NCBI GenBank assembly: GCA_963717115.1
Contig: CAVQVO010000002.1
Span: 558,001 to 622,000, forward strand
Length of the DNA: 64,000 nt
Origin: JBBQUN01 sp963717115
Lineage (GTDB): Bacteria; Actinomycetota; Acidimicrobiia; Acidimicrobiales; SZUA-35
Direction of reading: 5' to 3'
Shown: positions 8,145 to 17,386 of the stretch, piece by piece
How the letters are laid out: every line of letters begins with the position of its first letter
How positions within the stretch are numbered: the stretch's first letter is position 1
The notes under the pieces: model-generated
Told to the model about the DNA's origin: nothing
The model's database searches: none
Seen by the model: only the letters and a program-made list of their open reading frames with translations
Made by a program: the position numbers and the translations under genes

Positions 8145-9074
8145 TCAGAGGTCGAAGCTGACCAGGTTGCGTGAGGTCGACCACGCCGTCTCGAACTGCT
8201 TGGACGTGACGGGTTCGCCCGACGGATCCTTCTCGTTCTCGAACGTGGTCAGGATCGTCTCGAGCCGCCGGTCCTGGCGTCGGGACATCGCGACGACCAA
8301 CCGGGCGGCGAGTCCGGCCGCCACGATGCAGCTGACGCCCGAGGCGATCGTGAGGAGTGCGTACGGTTGCGGGTCGACGTCGCGCCCTTCGATGACGCCG
8401 ACGGTCCCGAAGTACACGGCCAGCGCGACGGCCCAGACCAGGACCCAGGTCGGCACCTCGTCCTCGTAGCCCGTCGGTTGCGATCCGGACTTCCAGAGCA
8501 TCGTCACCACCGCGAAGTGGAGCATCCACCACACCAGCCCGCCGTAGGTCAGCGCGAGCGCGCCCGCCAGGACCAGGGCCGGCACCCCGAACCAGGCCCC
8601 GACGACGAGCGCCAGCACCCCGATCACCGCCGACAACACGTGACGCTTCAGGATCGGCCACCAAGGGATCTTGGTCGATTTACCGACCGAGCGGACGTTC
8701 CCCCAGCTCTGGGCCATGAAGACGATCCACCCGATCACGGTGATCACCACGAGCACGCTCATGGCGGCATCGACGGCCGAGATGGCCCGGACGACGTCGT
8801 CGTCGGTCTGCTCGGTGCGTCCCAGGGCAGCTGCGCCGAGGACGGTGAGGACGAATCCCGGTCCCAGCCAGAGCAGGAAGAGGTTGCGCAGGGCGGTGGC
8901 CGTGGTGATCGTCGAGGCGAAGCCGTCGACCATCGATCGGATCTTCTCCTGCCGGCGTGTGTCGAGGCGCGACGGGCTGGGTGCACGCCGATTGGCACCT
9001 TGGCCCACGGGTTCGAGAAGCGAGGACATCACCCTTCTCATCGGCCGTCGGTCCGGTGAGGTTGAGCACTGCAC
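8145..9074 (-). CDS. Polytopic membrane protein of unknown function
   Basis: A protein of up to 309 residues with about seven hydrophobic segments: LFLLWLGPGFVLTVLGAAAL near residue 65, then VLVVITVIGWIVFMA, a pair around 145-190, and two more around 213-270, followed by a soluble charged C-terminal tail of about 45 residues. No family recognised. The start is uncertain: the long form begins at 9074, but an ATG at 9029 (after GAGAAGGGTG) gives a protein still containing every membrane segment. It lies 12 bp behind menA on the same strand and is probably co-transcribed with it. Confidence 0.7.
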   Translation of the reverse strand: MQCSTSPDRRPMRRVMSSLLEPVGQGANRRAPSPSRLDTRRQEKIRSMVDGFASTITTATALRNLFLLWLGPGFVLTVLGAAALGRTEQTDDDVVRAISAVDAAMSVLVVITVIGWIVFMAQSWGNVRSVGKSTKIPWWPILKRHVLSAVIGVLALVVGAWFGVPALVLAGALALTYGGLVWWMLHFAVVTMLWKSGSQPTGYEDEVPTWVLVWAVALAVYFGTVGVIEGRDVDPQPYALLTIASGVSCIVAAGLAARLVVAMSRRQDRRLETILTTFENEKDPSGEPVTSKQFETAWSTSRNLVSFDL

Positions 9075-9086
9075 CCTCGGGCGACG

Positions 9087-9995
9087 TCAGCTGCCGAGCG
9101 TCAAGCCCAGCGCCAGCGCCAGCCCGGTGACGAGTTGGACCCGACCGGTCTGGCCCAGGACGGGGATCAGTCGGGCTCCGGCGGCCGACGAGCGGACCGA
9201 GCGGATCGGCGCGAGGGCGAGGAGCAACGCCGGCAGGGCCAGGAGGGCCGGCAGTCGGATCACGGCGCACGCCACGACGAAGAGGCCGATCGCCACGAAC
9301 AGGCCGACGTAGAGCGTTCGGGTGGCAGGGTCCCCGAGACGGACGGCGAGGGTCCGCTTCCCGGCGACGCGATCGCCCGGGATGTCCCGCAGGTTGTTGA
9401 TCACCAGCAGCGCGACCGACAGCAGGCCGACCGGCACCGCGGCCAGCACCGACAGCCCGGTGACGGCTTCGGTCTGGACGTAGGTCGACCCGACCGTGGC
9501 GACCAGACCGAAGAACACGAAGACGAAGACCTCGCCGAGCCCGAGGTAGCCATAGGGTTTCGGACCGCCCGTGTAGGCCCAGCCGGCAACGATCGACACG
9601 ACCCCGACGGCGAAGAGTTCGGGCCCGACGGCCACGGCAAGCGCTCCACCGGCGACGGCAGCGACGGCGAACGCCGCCAGGGCCGCCCGCTTGACCTGAC
9701 CCGAGGTGGCGAGGCCCGACCCGACCAGGCGCACCGGGCCCACCCGATCGAGATCGGTGCCCCGTTCCCCGTCCGCGTAATCGTTGACGTAGTTGGTCGC
9801 CACCTGGAGCGCCAGCGACACGATCAGCGCGGCGAGCGCACGCCACCAGATGATGTCGACCTCACCGGCGGCTGCGGCCGTCCCGACCGCAACGGGCACC
9901 ACGGCGGCCGGAAGCGTCCGGGGTCGGGCGCCGAGGACCCAACGATTGGTCGTCGGCCCATCCCGGTCGGATGCGAGTGGGTCGGGGTCGGTCAC
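9087..9995 (-). CDS. menA: 1,4-dihydroxy-2-naphthoate polyprenyltransferase
   Basis: A 302-residue UbiA-superfamily prenyltransferase that joins a polyprenyl chain to dihydroxynaphthoate in menaquinone synthesis, in the membrane. Two Asp-rich Mg/pyrophosphate motifs are visible: TNYVNDYADGERGTD near residue 60 and NNLRDIPGDRVAGKRTLAVR near 190. Eight or nine hydrophobic segments fit the family. ARPRTLPAAVVPVAVG near the N-terminus is typical of MenA rather than UbiA. I chose the GTG at 9995, because codons further upstream code an arginine-rich stretch unlike any MenA. The membrane protein gene at 8145 follows at 12 bp. Confidence 0.88.
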   Translation of the reverse strand: MTDPDPLASDRDGPTTNRWVLGARPRTLPAAVVPVAVGTAAAAGEVDIIWWRALAALIVSLALQVATNYVNDYADGERGTDLDRVGPVRLVGSGLATSGQVKRAALAAFAVAAVAGGALAVAVGPELFAVGVVSIVAGWAYTGGPKPYGYLGLGEVFVFVFFGLVATVGSTYVQTEAVTGLSVLAAVPVGLLSVALLVINNLRDIPGDRVAGKRTLAVRLGDPATRTLYVGLFVAIGLFVVACAVIRLPALLALPALLLALAPIRSVRSSAAGARLIPVLGQTGRVQLVTGLALALGLTLGS

Positions 9996-10140
9996 GGCGC
10001 CGACTGTAGAGCCGGTGGGTCCCGGGGCGACGGTCCGACCGACTGGCCGAACCGCGGACGGGCACCGCCGGCCCGCTCCGCCAGACCAGACCCAACCACG
10101 CCGGCGGGCATCGGGCTCGCCCCTGGGGCAAGCTGGCTCC

Positions 10141-10539
10141 ATGGCCATCAACACCCCCGCAGGCGAGCAAGCTCTGGCACGACTCCGGGCGCTGGCGCAG
10201 CGTCTGCCCGAGGTCAACGAGCGGCCGAGCCATGGAACCCCCAGCTTCTTCGTCCGAGACAAGAAGGTTCTCGTGAGCATCTGGGACGGACATCACGACG
10301 ACGACCGCCTCTGCCTGTGGTGCGCCGCTCCCCCCGGCGTGCAGGCCGAGTTGGTCGATCGGGAACCCGAGCGGTTCTTCGTTCCGCCCTACGTCGGTCA
10401 CCGGGGCTGGATCGGGGTCGATCTGGGGGTCGATGTCGATTGGGACGAGATCGATGCGATCCTGCGCGACGCCTACCGGTGCGTCGCCCCCAAGACCCTG
10501 GTGAAGCAGCTCGACGCAGCAACCGACCCCCACCGTTGA
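10141..10539 (+). CDS. MmcQ/YjbR family protein
   Basis: A 132-residue protein of the MmcQ/YjbR fold, a small cytoplasmic domain with a CyaY-like topology found widely in Actinobacteria, with no agreed biochemical role. It shows LPEVNERPSHGTPSFFVRDKKVL, a middle segment with LWCAAPPG, and the C-terminal AYRCVAPKTLVKQL typical of the family. The ATG at 10141 is the natural start. The nucleoside hydrolase gene begins 2 bp after its stop, so the two are probably in one transcript with the carboxyltransferase that follows. Confidence 0.8.
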   Translation: MAINTPAGEQALARLRALAQRLPEVNERPSHGTPSFFVRDKKVLVSIWDGHHDDDRLCLWCAAPPGVQAELVDREPERFFVPPYVGHRGWIGVDLGVDVDWDEIDAILRDAYRCVAPKTLVKQLDAATDPHR

Positions 10540-10541
10540 CC

Positions 10542-11519
10542 ATGGCCCGACCGATCATCATCGACACCGACCCGGGCATCGACGACGCGCTGGCCGTGCT
10601 GTTCGCCCTGCGATCCCCCGAGCTCGAGGTGGTGGCGTTCACCTCGATCTTCGGGAACTGCTCGACCGAGCGGTCGACGACCAACATCGGTCGACTCCAA
10701 CGATTCGCCGACGTCGCCGCCCCCACCGGCGTCGGAGCCCGGCGGCCGCTCTTCGGGCCGGGCCATCCACCGGCCTCGTTCGTCCACGGCGAGGACGGGC
10801 TGGGCGATTGTGGTCTCGCCGGCCCGTGGCCCCTGGCGCTGCCACTCGGTGACTCGGCGGACCCGGCGATCGAGCCCGACGTGGCCGCCGCCACGCTCAT
10901 CATCGAGACGGTCCGGGCACGGCCCGGCGAGGTGACGATCGTGGCCCTCGGACCGCTCACCAACCTGGCGCTGGCGCTGGCCCTCGAACCGCGGGTGGCC
11001 GAGCTCACGGCCGAAGTGGTCATCATGGGCGGCGCCCACGGTGTGCCCGGCAACGCCGGACCGCTGGCCGAGGCCAACATCATCCACGACGTGTACGCCG
11101 CCGAACAGGTCCTCGCCGCCGACTGGCCGACCGTCCTGATCCCACTCGACGTCACGAATCGGGTCGTGATGACCTCGGCCTACCTCGACCGGTTGGGCGC
11201 CGACGGCGGCGCCGAGGGTCGATACCTTCGCGAAGTCACCCGTTTCTACGAGGCCTTCCATCGGCGGACCGGCGTCGACGGCATCCACGCACACGATCCG
11301 ACCGCCATGATGTGGCTCGTCGCACCCGATGCATTCCGCCTCGACGAGGGTCCGGCAACCGTTGCCATCGGCGGTCCGGCGCACGGTCAGACCGTGATCG
11401 ATCGACGCGGCGGCGCCGCCCGACCGGTCGAATGGGACGACCGCGCCCCCATCCGCTACGGCGTCGACGCCGATGCCAATCTGCTCCTGGAGGTGTTCCG
11501 ATCTAGGTTCTGCCCATGA
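10542..11519 (+). CDS. Inosine/uridine-preferring nucleoside hydrolase family protein
   Basis: A 325-residue nucleoside N-ribohydrolase, which cleaves the N-glycosidic bond of ribonucleosides for purine/pyrimidine salvage. The calcium-binding DTDPGIDDA motif is at residues 8-16. LGPLTNLALAL near 127, VIMGGAH near 150 and an Asp in AHDPTA near 250 are the other expected active-site elements. Length is standard. It starts 2 bp after the YjbR-family gene, and its TGA overlaps the next ATG by 4 bp, so translation is coupled with the carboxyltransferase. Base specificity cannot be told from sequence. Confidence 0.9.
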   Translation: MARPIIIDTDPGIDDALAVLFALRSPELEVVAFTSIFGNCSTERSTTNIGRLQRFADVAAPTGVGARRPLFGPGHPPASFVHGEDGLGDCGLAGPWPLALPLGDSADPAIEPDVAAATLIIETVRARPGEVTIVALGPLTNLALALALEPRVAELTAEVVIMGGAHGVPGNAGPLAEANIIHDVYAAEQVLAADWPTVLIPLDVTNRVVMTSAYLDRLGADGGAEGRYLREVTRFYEAFHRRTGVDGIHAHDPTAMMWLVAPDAFRLDEGPATVAIGGPAHGQTVIDRRGGAARPVEWDDRAPIRYGVDADANLLLEVFRSRFCP

Positions 11520-13066
11520 GCTGGGAACCCGAACTCGACGAGCTGCGACGCCGTGAGGCCTTCGCCGACCAACTGGGTGGACCCGACAAGGTCGAGCGTC
11601 AGCACTTCTTCGGCAAACTGACCATCCGGGAACGGATCGAGGCCATCGCCGACCCGGGCTCCTTCGACGAGATCGGCAAGACGGCCGGGGTGGCGACCTA
11701 CGACGACGCCGGCAACCTCGTCGAGCTGACGCCCTCGAACTTCGTCTTCGGTCTGGCCGAGGTCGACGGCCGACCGATCATGCTGTCGGGCGACGACTTC
11801 ACGGTGCGGGGCGGTTCGGCCGACGCATCGATCGCCGGCAAACGGGTGAAGTCCGAGGGCATCGCCGACGAGCTGATGCTGCCCCATGTGCGACTGATCG
11901 ACGGCATGGGCGGGGGTGGGTCGGTCAAGACCATCGAGACCGCAGGACGGACCTACATCCCCGAACTCCGGGGCTGGGAGGTCGTGGTCCGCCACCTGTC
12001 CAAGGCGCCGTCGGTGTCGCTGGCACTGGGCTCGGTGGCGGGGATGGGGGCGGCCCGGGTGACCACGGCCCACTACTCGCTGATCGTGCGGGACACCGCC
12101 CAGATGATGATCGCCGGGCCGGCCCTGGTGAAACACGCGGCGCTGGGTGACGTGTCGAAGGAGGAGCTCGGCCACGCCGACATCCACACCGCCAACGGCG
12201 CCATCGACGACGCAGTCGACTCCGAGGACGAGGCCTTCGCCCGGGCGCGTCGCTTCCTGTCGTACCTGCCGACCAACGTCGATCACCTCCCGCCCCGGGC
12301 CCACGACGGCGACGACCCGAACTGGGCCGACGAGTCGTTGATCTCGGTCGTCCCCCGCAATCCCCGGCAGGCCTACGACATGCGCTCCATCATCGGCTCG
12401 GTCGTCGACGAGGACTCGTTCTTCGAGATCGGACGGGACTGGGGCCGATCGGTCATCGGCGGGCTGGCCCGACTCGACGGCTGGCCGGTCGCCCTGTTCG
12501 CCGAGGATCCGATGATCTACGGCGGAGGTTGGACGGCCGACAGCTGCCGAAAGCTGATCCGCCTGCTCGACCTGGCGTCGACCTTCCATCTGCCGGTCGT
12601 GCACCTCGAGGACTGCCCGGGCTTCGTCATCGGCAAGGAGTCCGAGGAGACCGCCACGATCCGGTACGGGTCGGCAGCGCTGGCCGCGCTCGGCCAGCTC
12701 ACCACGCCGTTCTCCTGCGTCGTGGTTCGCAAGGCATTCGGGGTGGCGGGCGCCGGCAACAACAAACCCGGGTCGCACAGCTTCCGGTGGGCCTGGCCGT
12801 CGGGCGACTGGGGCTCGCTCCCGATCGAGGGTGGGATCGAGGTGGCCTACAAGGCCGATCTGGCCGCCGCCGACGACCCCGACGCGTTGCTGGCCGACAT
12901 CACCGAGCGGCTCAATCGTGTGCGTTCCCCCCATCGCTCGGCGGAGTTCTTCGAGATCGAAGCGGTGATCGATCCCCGCGAGACCCGATCGGTGCTGTGC
13001 CGCTGGGCCAACCTCGTCCAGCCGTCGCTGCGGCCCGGTCCGACGGGCTTCGGCTACCGACCCTGA
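11516..13066 (+). CDS. Acyl-CoA carboxylase carboxyltransferase (beta) subunit
   Basis: A 516-residue carboxyltransferase of the propionyl/acetyl/methylcrotonyl-CoA carboxylase type; it moves CO2 from biotin to an acyl-CoA. FGKLTIRERIEAIADPGSF near residue 33 is the classical opening. GGSADASIAGKR, AGMGAARVTTAHYS and the C-terminal crotonase half with EDCPGFVIGKESEE and the oxyanion-hole region VAGAGNN are visible. The substrate is unclear; the C-terminal half (AWPSGDWGSLPIEGG) resembles the methylmalonyl/propionyl group only loosely. No biotin carboxylase subunit is in the window. It starts inside the stop of the nucleoside hydrolase (ATGA overlap). Confidence 0.88.
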   Translation: MSWEPELDELRRREAFADQLGGPDKVERQHFFGKLTIRERIEAIADPGSFDEIGKTAGVATYDDAGNLVELTPSNFVFGLAEVDGRPIMLSGDDFTVRGGSADASIAGKRVKSEGIADELMLPHVRLIDGMGGGGSVKTIETAGRTYIPELRGWEVVVRHLSKAPSVSLALGSVAGMGAARVTTAHYSLIVRDTAQMMIAGPALVKHAALGDVSKEELGHADIHTANGAIDDAVDSEDEAFARARRFLSYLPTNVDHLPPRAHDGDDPNWADESLISVVPRNPRQAYDMRSIIGSVVDEDSFFEIGRDWGRSVIGGLARLDGWPVALFAEDPMIYGGGWTADSCRKLIRLLDLASTFHLPVVHLEDCPGFVIGKESEETATIRYGSAALAALGQLTTPFSCVVVRKAFGVAGAGNNKPGSHSFRWAWPSGDWGSLPIEGGIEVAYKADLAAADDPDALLADITERLNRVRSPHRSAEFFEIEAVIDPRETRSVLCRWANLVQPSLRPGPTGFGYRP

Positions 13067-13148
13067 CCCTGGCCCTGGCCTGGCCCTGGCCCTGACCCTG
13101 CCCTGGCCCTGCCCGCCACTGCCCCGCCACTGACCCGCCACTGCCACG
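13061..13148. repeat. Low-complexity CCCTGG and 11-bp CCCGCCACTG(A/C) tracts
   Basis: Starting at the stop codon of the carboxyltransferase, the sequence consists of imperfect CCCTGG/CCCTGA hexamers up to about 13112, then three 11-bp units around CCCGCCACTG to about 13148. These are simple tandem tracts between convergent genes, without coding signal. Confidence 0.8.
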
Positions 13149-13185
13149 CACGCCAGCCCTCTGGCGAGCCTGCGCACCGAACCCT

Positions 13186-13235
13186 CGTTCTGGCGGCGCT
13201 GCGTCCCCCGGGAGGGACGCAGGCCCGCCAGAACG
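13186..13235. terminator. 50-bp near-perfect palindrome between convergent genes
   Basis: Arms of 22 nt (CGTTCTGGCG... and ...CGCCAGAACG) with two mismatches surround a short CCCGGGA centre. It lies between the 3' ends of the carboxyltransferase (+) and murF (-), where a bidirectional terminator is expected. The left arm is shared with 6091-6112, so it also belongs to a dispersed element. Confidence 0.55.
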
Positions 13236-13270
13236 GGGGTGTGGGACGGCAACTCGCCAGAACCGGTCCG

Positions 13271-13322
13271 TGGGACGGGGGCGGGACGGGGGTGGGGGCG
13301 GGGCGGGGGCGGAGGGGGCGGG
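13271..13322 (+). other. G-tract-rich, potential G-quadruplex sequence
   Basis: More than eight runs of three to five G lie within about 52 bases on the plus strand, separated by 1-2 nt, directly beside the 3' end of murF. This is well above what a four-stranded G structure needs. In the murF transcript the same stretch is C-rich. Confidence 0.6.
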
Positions 13323-14669
13323 CTACTGCTGTTGCCAGGCGAGGGTCTGCCGGGCGAGGACGTCGGCGGGGTCGAGGTCGGGATGCAGGAGCACCTCGCT
13401 GACCCGTTCCATGCGCAGACCCTGCGAGCCCTTCACCAGGGCCACGTCAGCGGTGTCGGGCACGGCCAGCGTGCCGTCGAGCAACGCTCGGGCCACGTCG
13501 CTCGACGACTCGAATCGTTGCACCGCGGCGAGGCGTCGGTCGGCGGGTCGATCGGCGGCCAATCCGTCGAGGGCCGCTGCCATCCGGGGCCCGACGACGA
13601 TGACCCGATCGGCGACAACGACCGCCCGCTCGAGCACCTCGGCGTGACGGGCGACCTCGTCGGGACCGAGTTCGAGCATGTCGCCGAGGAAGGCGAATCG
13701 TCGGGCACCGGGCAGTTCGGTCAGTACGCCCAGGGCGGCCACGGTCGACTCGGGTGAGGCGTTGTAGGTGTCGTCGATCAGCACCGACTCGTTTCGGCCC
13801 CGCAACCGGGCCAGGCGGCCTCGTTCCGGCACGATCCGGGTCAGACCGCGATTGATGTCTCCGTCGTCCATGCCGAACACGCGTCCGACGGCCACGGCGG
13901 CAGTCGCCGTGGCAACCGCATGGGCGCCGAGGATCGGCAACTCGACCGTGACGGCGTCGGGGCCGACGTCGGCATCGGGGGCCAGGCCGTAGAGCACGAT
14001 CCGAGCCTCGGTTCGCCGGGCCATGTTGCGGACGCGGTCCTCGCTGCTGTTGAGCACCGCCGTGCCGCCGGGACCGAGGGCCGCCACCAGTTGCCCCTTC
14101 TCGTGCTCGATCGCGTCGATGGTGCCGAGTGTCTCGAGATGCACGCCTCGCACGTTGATCACGACCGACACCGTCGGCGGGAAGAGCGTCGTGAGTTCGA
14201 CGAGGTCGCCCGGCAATCGGGCACCCATCTCCATCACCACCTTGGTGTCGGGTCCGATGTCGGCGTTCAACACCATCAACGAGAGCCCGAGCGGGGTGTT
14301 GAGGTTGCCCTCGGCACAGACCACCGGGAACGATTCGCGCAGCACCGCGACGATGGCGGTCTTGGCCGTGGTCTTGCCGACCGAACCCGTGATGGCGACC
14401 ACCGCAGCGCCGCTGGCGGCGAGCTTGGCGGTTGCCAACCCGCAGAGGTGGGCGACGGTGTCGTCGACCACCGTGCTCCCGATGCCCGCCGGCACGGTGA
14501 GCCCCGCGCCGATCGAACCTCGATCGACGACCACGGCGCTCGCCCCCCGCTCGATCGCGGCCGATACGAAGTCGTGTCCGTCGTACCGTTCGCCTCGAAC
14601 CGCCACATAGGTGTCGCCGGGGCGAATCGTGCGGGTGTCGGTCGAGTAGTGGATCGACGGGAGCGCCAT
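13323..14669 (-). CDS. murF: UDP-N-acetylmuramoyl-tripeptide--D-alanyl-D-alanine ligase
   Basis: MurF adds D-Ala-D-Ala to the UDP-MurNAc-tripeptide, the last cytoplasmic step of peptidoglycan precursor synthesis. The 448-residue protein shows the Mur-ligase order: N-terminal substrate domain (PGDTYVAVRGERYDGHDFV), P-loop ITGSVGKTTAKT near residue 95, EGNLNTPLG, and the C-terminal LIDDTYNASPES motif that distinguishes MurF. It is separated from a dcw cluster, but ddl, which makes its D-Ala-D-Ala substrate, lies 1.5 kb away. The ATG at 14669 is 24 bp from the divergent aldehyde dehydrogenase start, so both promoters must overlap. Confidence 0.92.
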   Translation of the reverse strand: MALPSIHYSTDTRTIRPGDTYVAVRGERYDGHDFVSAAIERGASAVVVDRGSIGAGLTVPAGIGSTVVDDTVAHLCGLATAKLAASGAAVVAITGSVGKTTAKTAIVAVLRESFPVVCAEGNLNTPLGLSLMVLNADIGPDTKVVMEMGARLPGDLVELTTLFPPTVSVVINVRGVHLETLGTIDAIEHEKGQLVAALGPGGTAVLNSSEDRVRNMARRTEARIVLYGLAPDADVGPDAVTVELPILGAHAVATATAAVAVGRVFGMDDGDINRGLTRIVPERGRLARLRGRNESVLIDDTYNASPESTVAALGVLTELPGARRFAFLGDMLELGPDEVARHAEVLERAVVVADRVIVVGPRMAAALDGLAADRPADRRLAAVQRFESSSDVARALLDGTLAVPDTADVALVKGSQGLRMERVSEVLLHPDLDPADVLARQTLAWQQQ

Positions 14670-14693
14670 GGGACTGACGCTACTGTGCCGCGC

Positions 14694-16163
14694 ATGCAGC
14701 CCGAGACACCCCGACCCCGGCCCCAGCTGTTCATCGACGGCGCCTGGACCGACGCCACCGACGGAGCGACCCTTCCCACCGACGACCCGACCGTCGGCCG
14801 ACCGATCGCCGAGCTCGCCAAGGCTTCCGCCGCCGACGTGGGGCGCGCCGTGACGGCCGCCCGTCGACGATTCGATGTCGGGGACTGGTCCTCGACGTCG
14901 GCGACCCGACTGCGGGCGTCGATCCTGCTCGAGGTCGCCCGGCGCATCCGCGCCGACCTCGAACGCCTCGCTCGTCTCGAGACCCTCGACTCGGGCAAGC
15001 TCCTGGCCGACAGTCGCGACGACATCGACGAGGCCGCGTTCCAGTTCGAGTACTACGCAGGCTGTGCGATGCAGATGGCGGGGACCGTGCCCTCGGTGCC
15101 CGGCAACGCCATGTCGATCGTGCTCACCGAACCCGTCGGCGTGGTCGGTCTGATCACCCCCTGGAACTACCCGCTCCTGATGGCGACCCAGAAGGTGGCA
15201 CCCGCCCTCGCCGCCGGCTGCACGGTGGTGCTCAAACCCGCCGAGCAGAGCTCACTGACGGCGATCGAGCTGGCCCGGATCCTCGCCGAGGCCGGCGTCC
15301 CCGATGGCGCCTTCAATCTGGTGACCGGCACCGGCCCCGAGGCCGGGGCAGCCCTGGTCGAACATCCCGAGATCGACAAGATCTCGTTCACGGGGTCGAC
15401 GGCGGTCGGCATGGGCATCGCCCGGGTCGCCGCCGATCGGGTCGCCCGGGTCGGACTCGAACTCGGCGGCAAGAGCGCGAACATCGTGCTGCCCGACGCC
15501 GACCTCGACGCGGCCCTCGCCGGGAGTGCTCGGGGTGTCTTCTTCAACATGGGGCAGGTCTGCTCGGCAGGGTCGCGGGTGCTCGTCCATCGCTCGATCT
15601 ACGACCGATCGCTCGAGGTCCTGGCCGGGCACGCCGCCGCGGTCCGCCTCGGCGACCCGACCGACGAGCACACCACGATGGGGCCCCTCGTCTCGTCGGT
15701 GCAACGCGAGCGAGTCGAGCGCTACATCGACGTCGGCATGCACGAAGACGACGCCCGTCTCGTGTACACGGGCAACCGGCCCGACGACCCTGCGCTGGCC
15801 GGCGGGCACTTCGTCCCGCCGACGATCTTCGCCGACGTCGACAACGACATGACCATCGCCCGGGACGAGATCTTCGGCCCCGTCATGGCGGTGATCCCCT
15901 TCGACGACCTCGATCAGGCGATCGCCATCGCCAACGACTCGGCCTACGGGCTCGCCGCCGCCGTGTGGACCCGAGACGTCGCGACGTCGTTGACCGTCGC
16001 CAAACGGCTGCGGGCCGGGACGATCTGGGTCAACGATTCGCAACCGGCGCCGAGCGAGGTGCCCTGGGGAGGCTTCAAACGCTCCGGGGTCGGGCGAGAG
16101 CTGGGCCGAGCCGGATTCGAGGCGTTCTGCGAGACCAAGTCGGTCTACCTGAACCTCGACTGA
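14694..16163 (+). CDS. Aldehyde dehydrogenase family protein
   Basis: A 489-residue NAD(P)-dependent aldehyde dehydrogenase. ITPWNYPLLM near residue 152, the cofactor loop SFTGSTAVG, the catalytic glutamate in LELGGKSANIV and the catalytic cysteine in GQVCSAGSR near residue 287 are present, and EIFGPVMAVIPF follows in the C-terminal part. The pattern is closest to the betaine-aldehyde/phenylacetaldehyde dehydrogenase group, but the substrate is not determined. The ATG at 14694 is chosen because it begins just before the LFIDGAWTDA strand that opens these proteins. It lies between murF (divergent) and ddl. Confidence 0.9.
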   Translation: MQPETPRPRPQLFIDGAWTDATDGATLPTDDPTVGRPIAELAKASAADVGRAVTAARRRFDVGDWSSTSATRLRASILLEVARRIRADLERLARLETLDSGKLLADSRDDIDEAAFQFEYYAGCAMQMAGTVPSVPGNAMSIVLTEPVGVVGLITPWNYPLLMATQKVAPALAAGCTVVLKPAEQSSLTAIELARILAEAGVPDGAFNLVTGTGPEAGAALVEHPEIDKISFTGSTAVGMGIARVAADRVARVGLELGGKSANIVLPDADLDAALAGSARGVFFNMGQVCSAGSRVLVHRSIYDRSLEVLAGHAAAVRLGDPTDEHTTMGPLVSSVQRERVERYIDVGMHEDDARLVYTGNRPDDPALAGGHFVPPTIFADVDNDMTIARDEIFGPVMAVIPFDDLDQAIAIANDSAYGLAAAVWTRDVATSLTVAKRLRAGTIWVNDSQPAPSEVPWGGFKRSGVGRELGRAGFEAFCETKSVYLNLD

Positions 16164-16224
16164 CCGACCGGCGCGACCCGTGGCCCTCCACGGCGCCCGC
16201 CACCGTGACCACTAGCCTCTCGGA

Positions 16225-17355
16225 GTGTCCTCTTCGCCCGAATCCACCGATCCCGGTTCGCCCGATGCACCCGCGTCGACGACGCCCGAGACCCCGATTC
16301 GACTGGTGGTGGTGTTCGGCGGCGAGTCGGCCGAGCACGACGTGTCGTGCACGACCGCCGTGCACGTGATGGCGGCCTGCGATCCCCGACGCTACGACCT
16401 CCACGCGGTCGGCATCACCCGGGAGGGGCGCTGGGTCGAGGCCGAAGCGGCCCTGGCGGCCCTCACCGACGGTGCCCGCGACCTGCCCGAACGCTTCGAG
16501 GCGGCGGGACCGGCCACCGACCTGGTGCCGCTGATCGCGGCGTCACGGCCCGATCGACCGGTGGTCGTTCTGCCCCTGCTGCACGGCCCGCTGGGCGAGG
16601 ACGGCACGATCCAGGGGATGCTGGAGCTGGCCAATGTCCCCTACGTCGGCTCGGGCGTGCTCGGGTCGGCCCTGACCATGGACAAGGCCAAGGCCAAGGA
16701 GGTCCTGCGGGCCACCGGCATCCCGCAGACCCGCTGGATCACGCTGTTCGAACCCGAATGGGACTGCGACCTCGACCGGCTGATCGCCGATCTCGGACTC
16801 CCGTTGTTCGTCAAGCCGGCGAACATGGGGTCCTCCGTCGGAGTCTCCAAGGCTCACGACCTCGACGAGTTGGTCTCGGCCCTGGAGCTCGCCTTCCGCT
16901 ACGACGAGTGGGTCGTCGTCGAGGAAGCCGTCGTTGCCCGCGAGATCGAGTTCGGCCTGCTCGGCAACACGACGGTGGAGGTGTCGGTCGGGGGCGAGAT
17001 CATTCCCGGTGCCGAGTTCTACGACTACGCCGACAAGTACGCGAACGGCGTGGCGACCGAGATCATCCCCGCCGACATCCCGGTGCAGGCGATGGACCAG
17101 ATGCAACAGCTGGCCGAGATCGCCTATCGGGCCCTGCGTTGCGAGGGTCTGGCCCGGGCCGACTTCCTCTACGAAGCCGATGGTCGTGGTCCGCTGCTCA
17201 ACGAGCTCAACACGATGCCCGGCTTCACGCCGATCTCGATGTTCCCCAAGTTGTGGGCGGCCTCGGGCGTGCCCTACGCCGAGTTGATCGACCGGCTCGT
17301 CGACCTCGCACTCGAACGCCACCGACGCCGCTCGGTCAAACGGCTCACCCACTGA
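16225..17355 (+). CDS. ddl: D-alanine--D-alanine ligase
   Basis: Ddl joins two D-alanines with ATP for peptidoglycan. The 376-residue protein has an N-terminal extension of about 25 residues rich in Ser/Pro/Thr, then VVVFGGESAEHDVS (HxxS motif), LHGPLGEDGTIQGMLELANV, the ATP-grasp core VKPANMGSSVGVSKA, and NELNTMPGFTPISMFP at the metal/substrate site. The start is a GTG at 16225. Production of D-Ala-D-Ala fits with murF 1.5 kb upstream on the other strand. It is closely spaced behind the aldehyde dehydrogenase (61 bp). Confidence 0.93.
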   Translation: MSSSPESTDPGSPDAPASTTPETPIRLVVVFGGESAEHDVSCTTAVHVMAACDPRRYDLHAVGITREGRWVEAEAALAALTDGARDLPERFEAAGPATDLVPLIAASRPDRPVVVLPLLHGPLGEDGTIQGMLELANVPYVGSGVLGSALTMDKAKAKEVLRATGIPQTRWITLFEPEWDCDLDRLIADLGLPLFVKPANMGSSVGVSKAHDLDELVSALELAFRYDEWVVVEEAVVAREIEFGLLGNTTVEVSVGGEIIPGAEFYDYADKYANGVATEIIPADIPVQAMDQMQQLAEIAYRALRCEGLARADFLYEADGRGPLLNELNTMPGFTPISMFPKLWAASGVPYAELIDRLVDLALERHRRRSVKRLTH

Positions 17356-17386
17356 CGGCTCGACGCCCCGGCGCCGGGCCGCCCCG

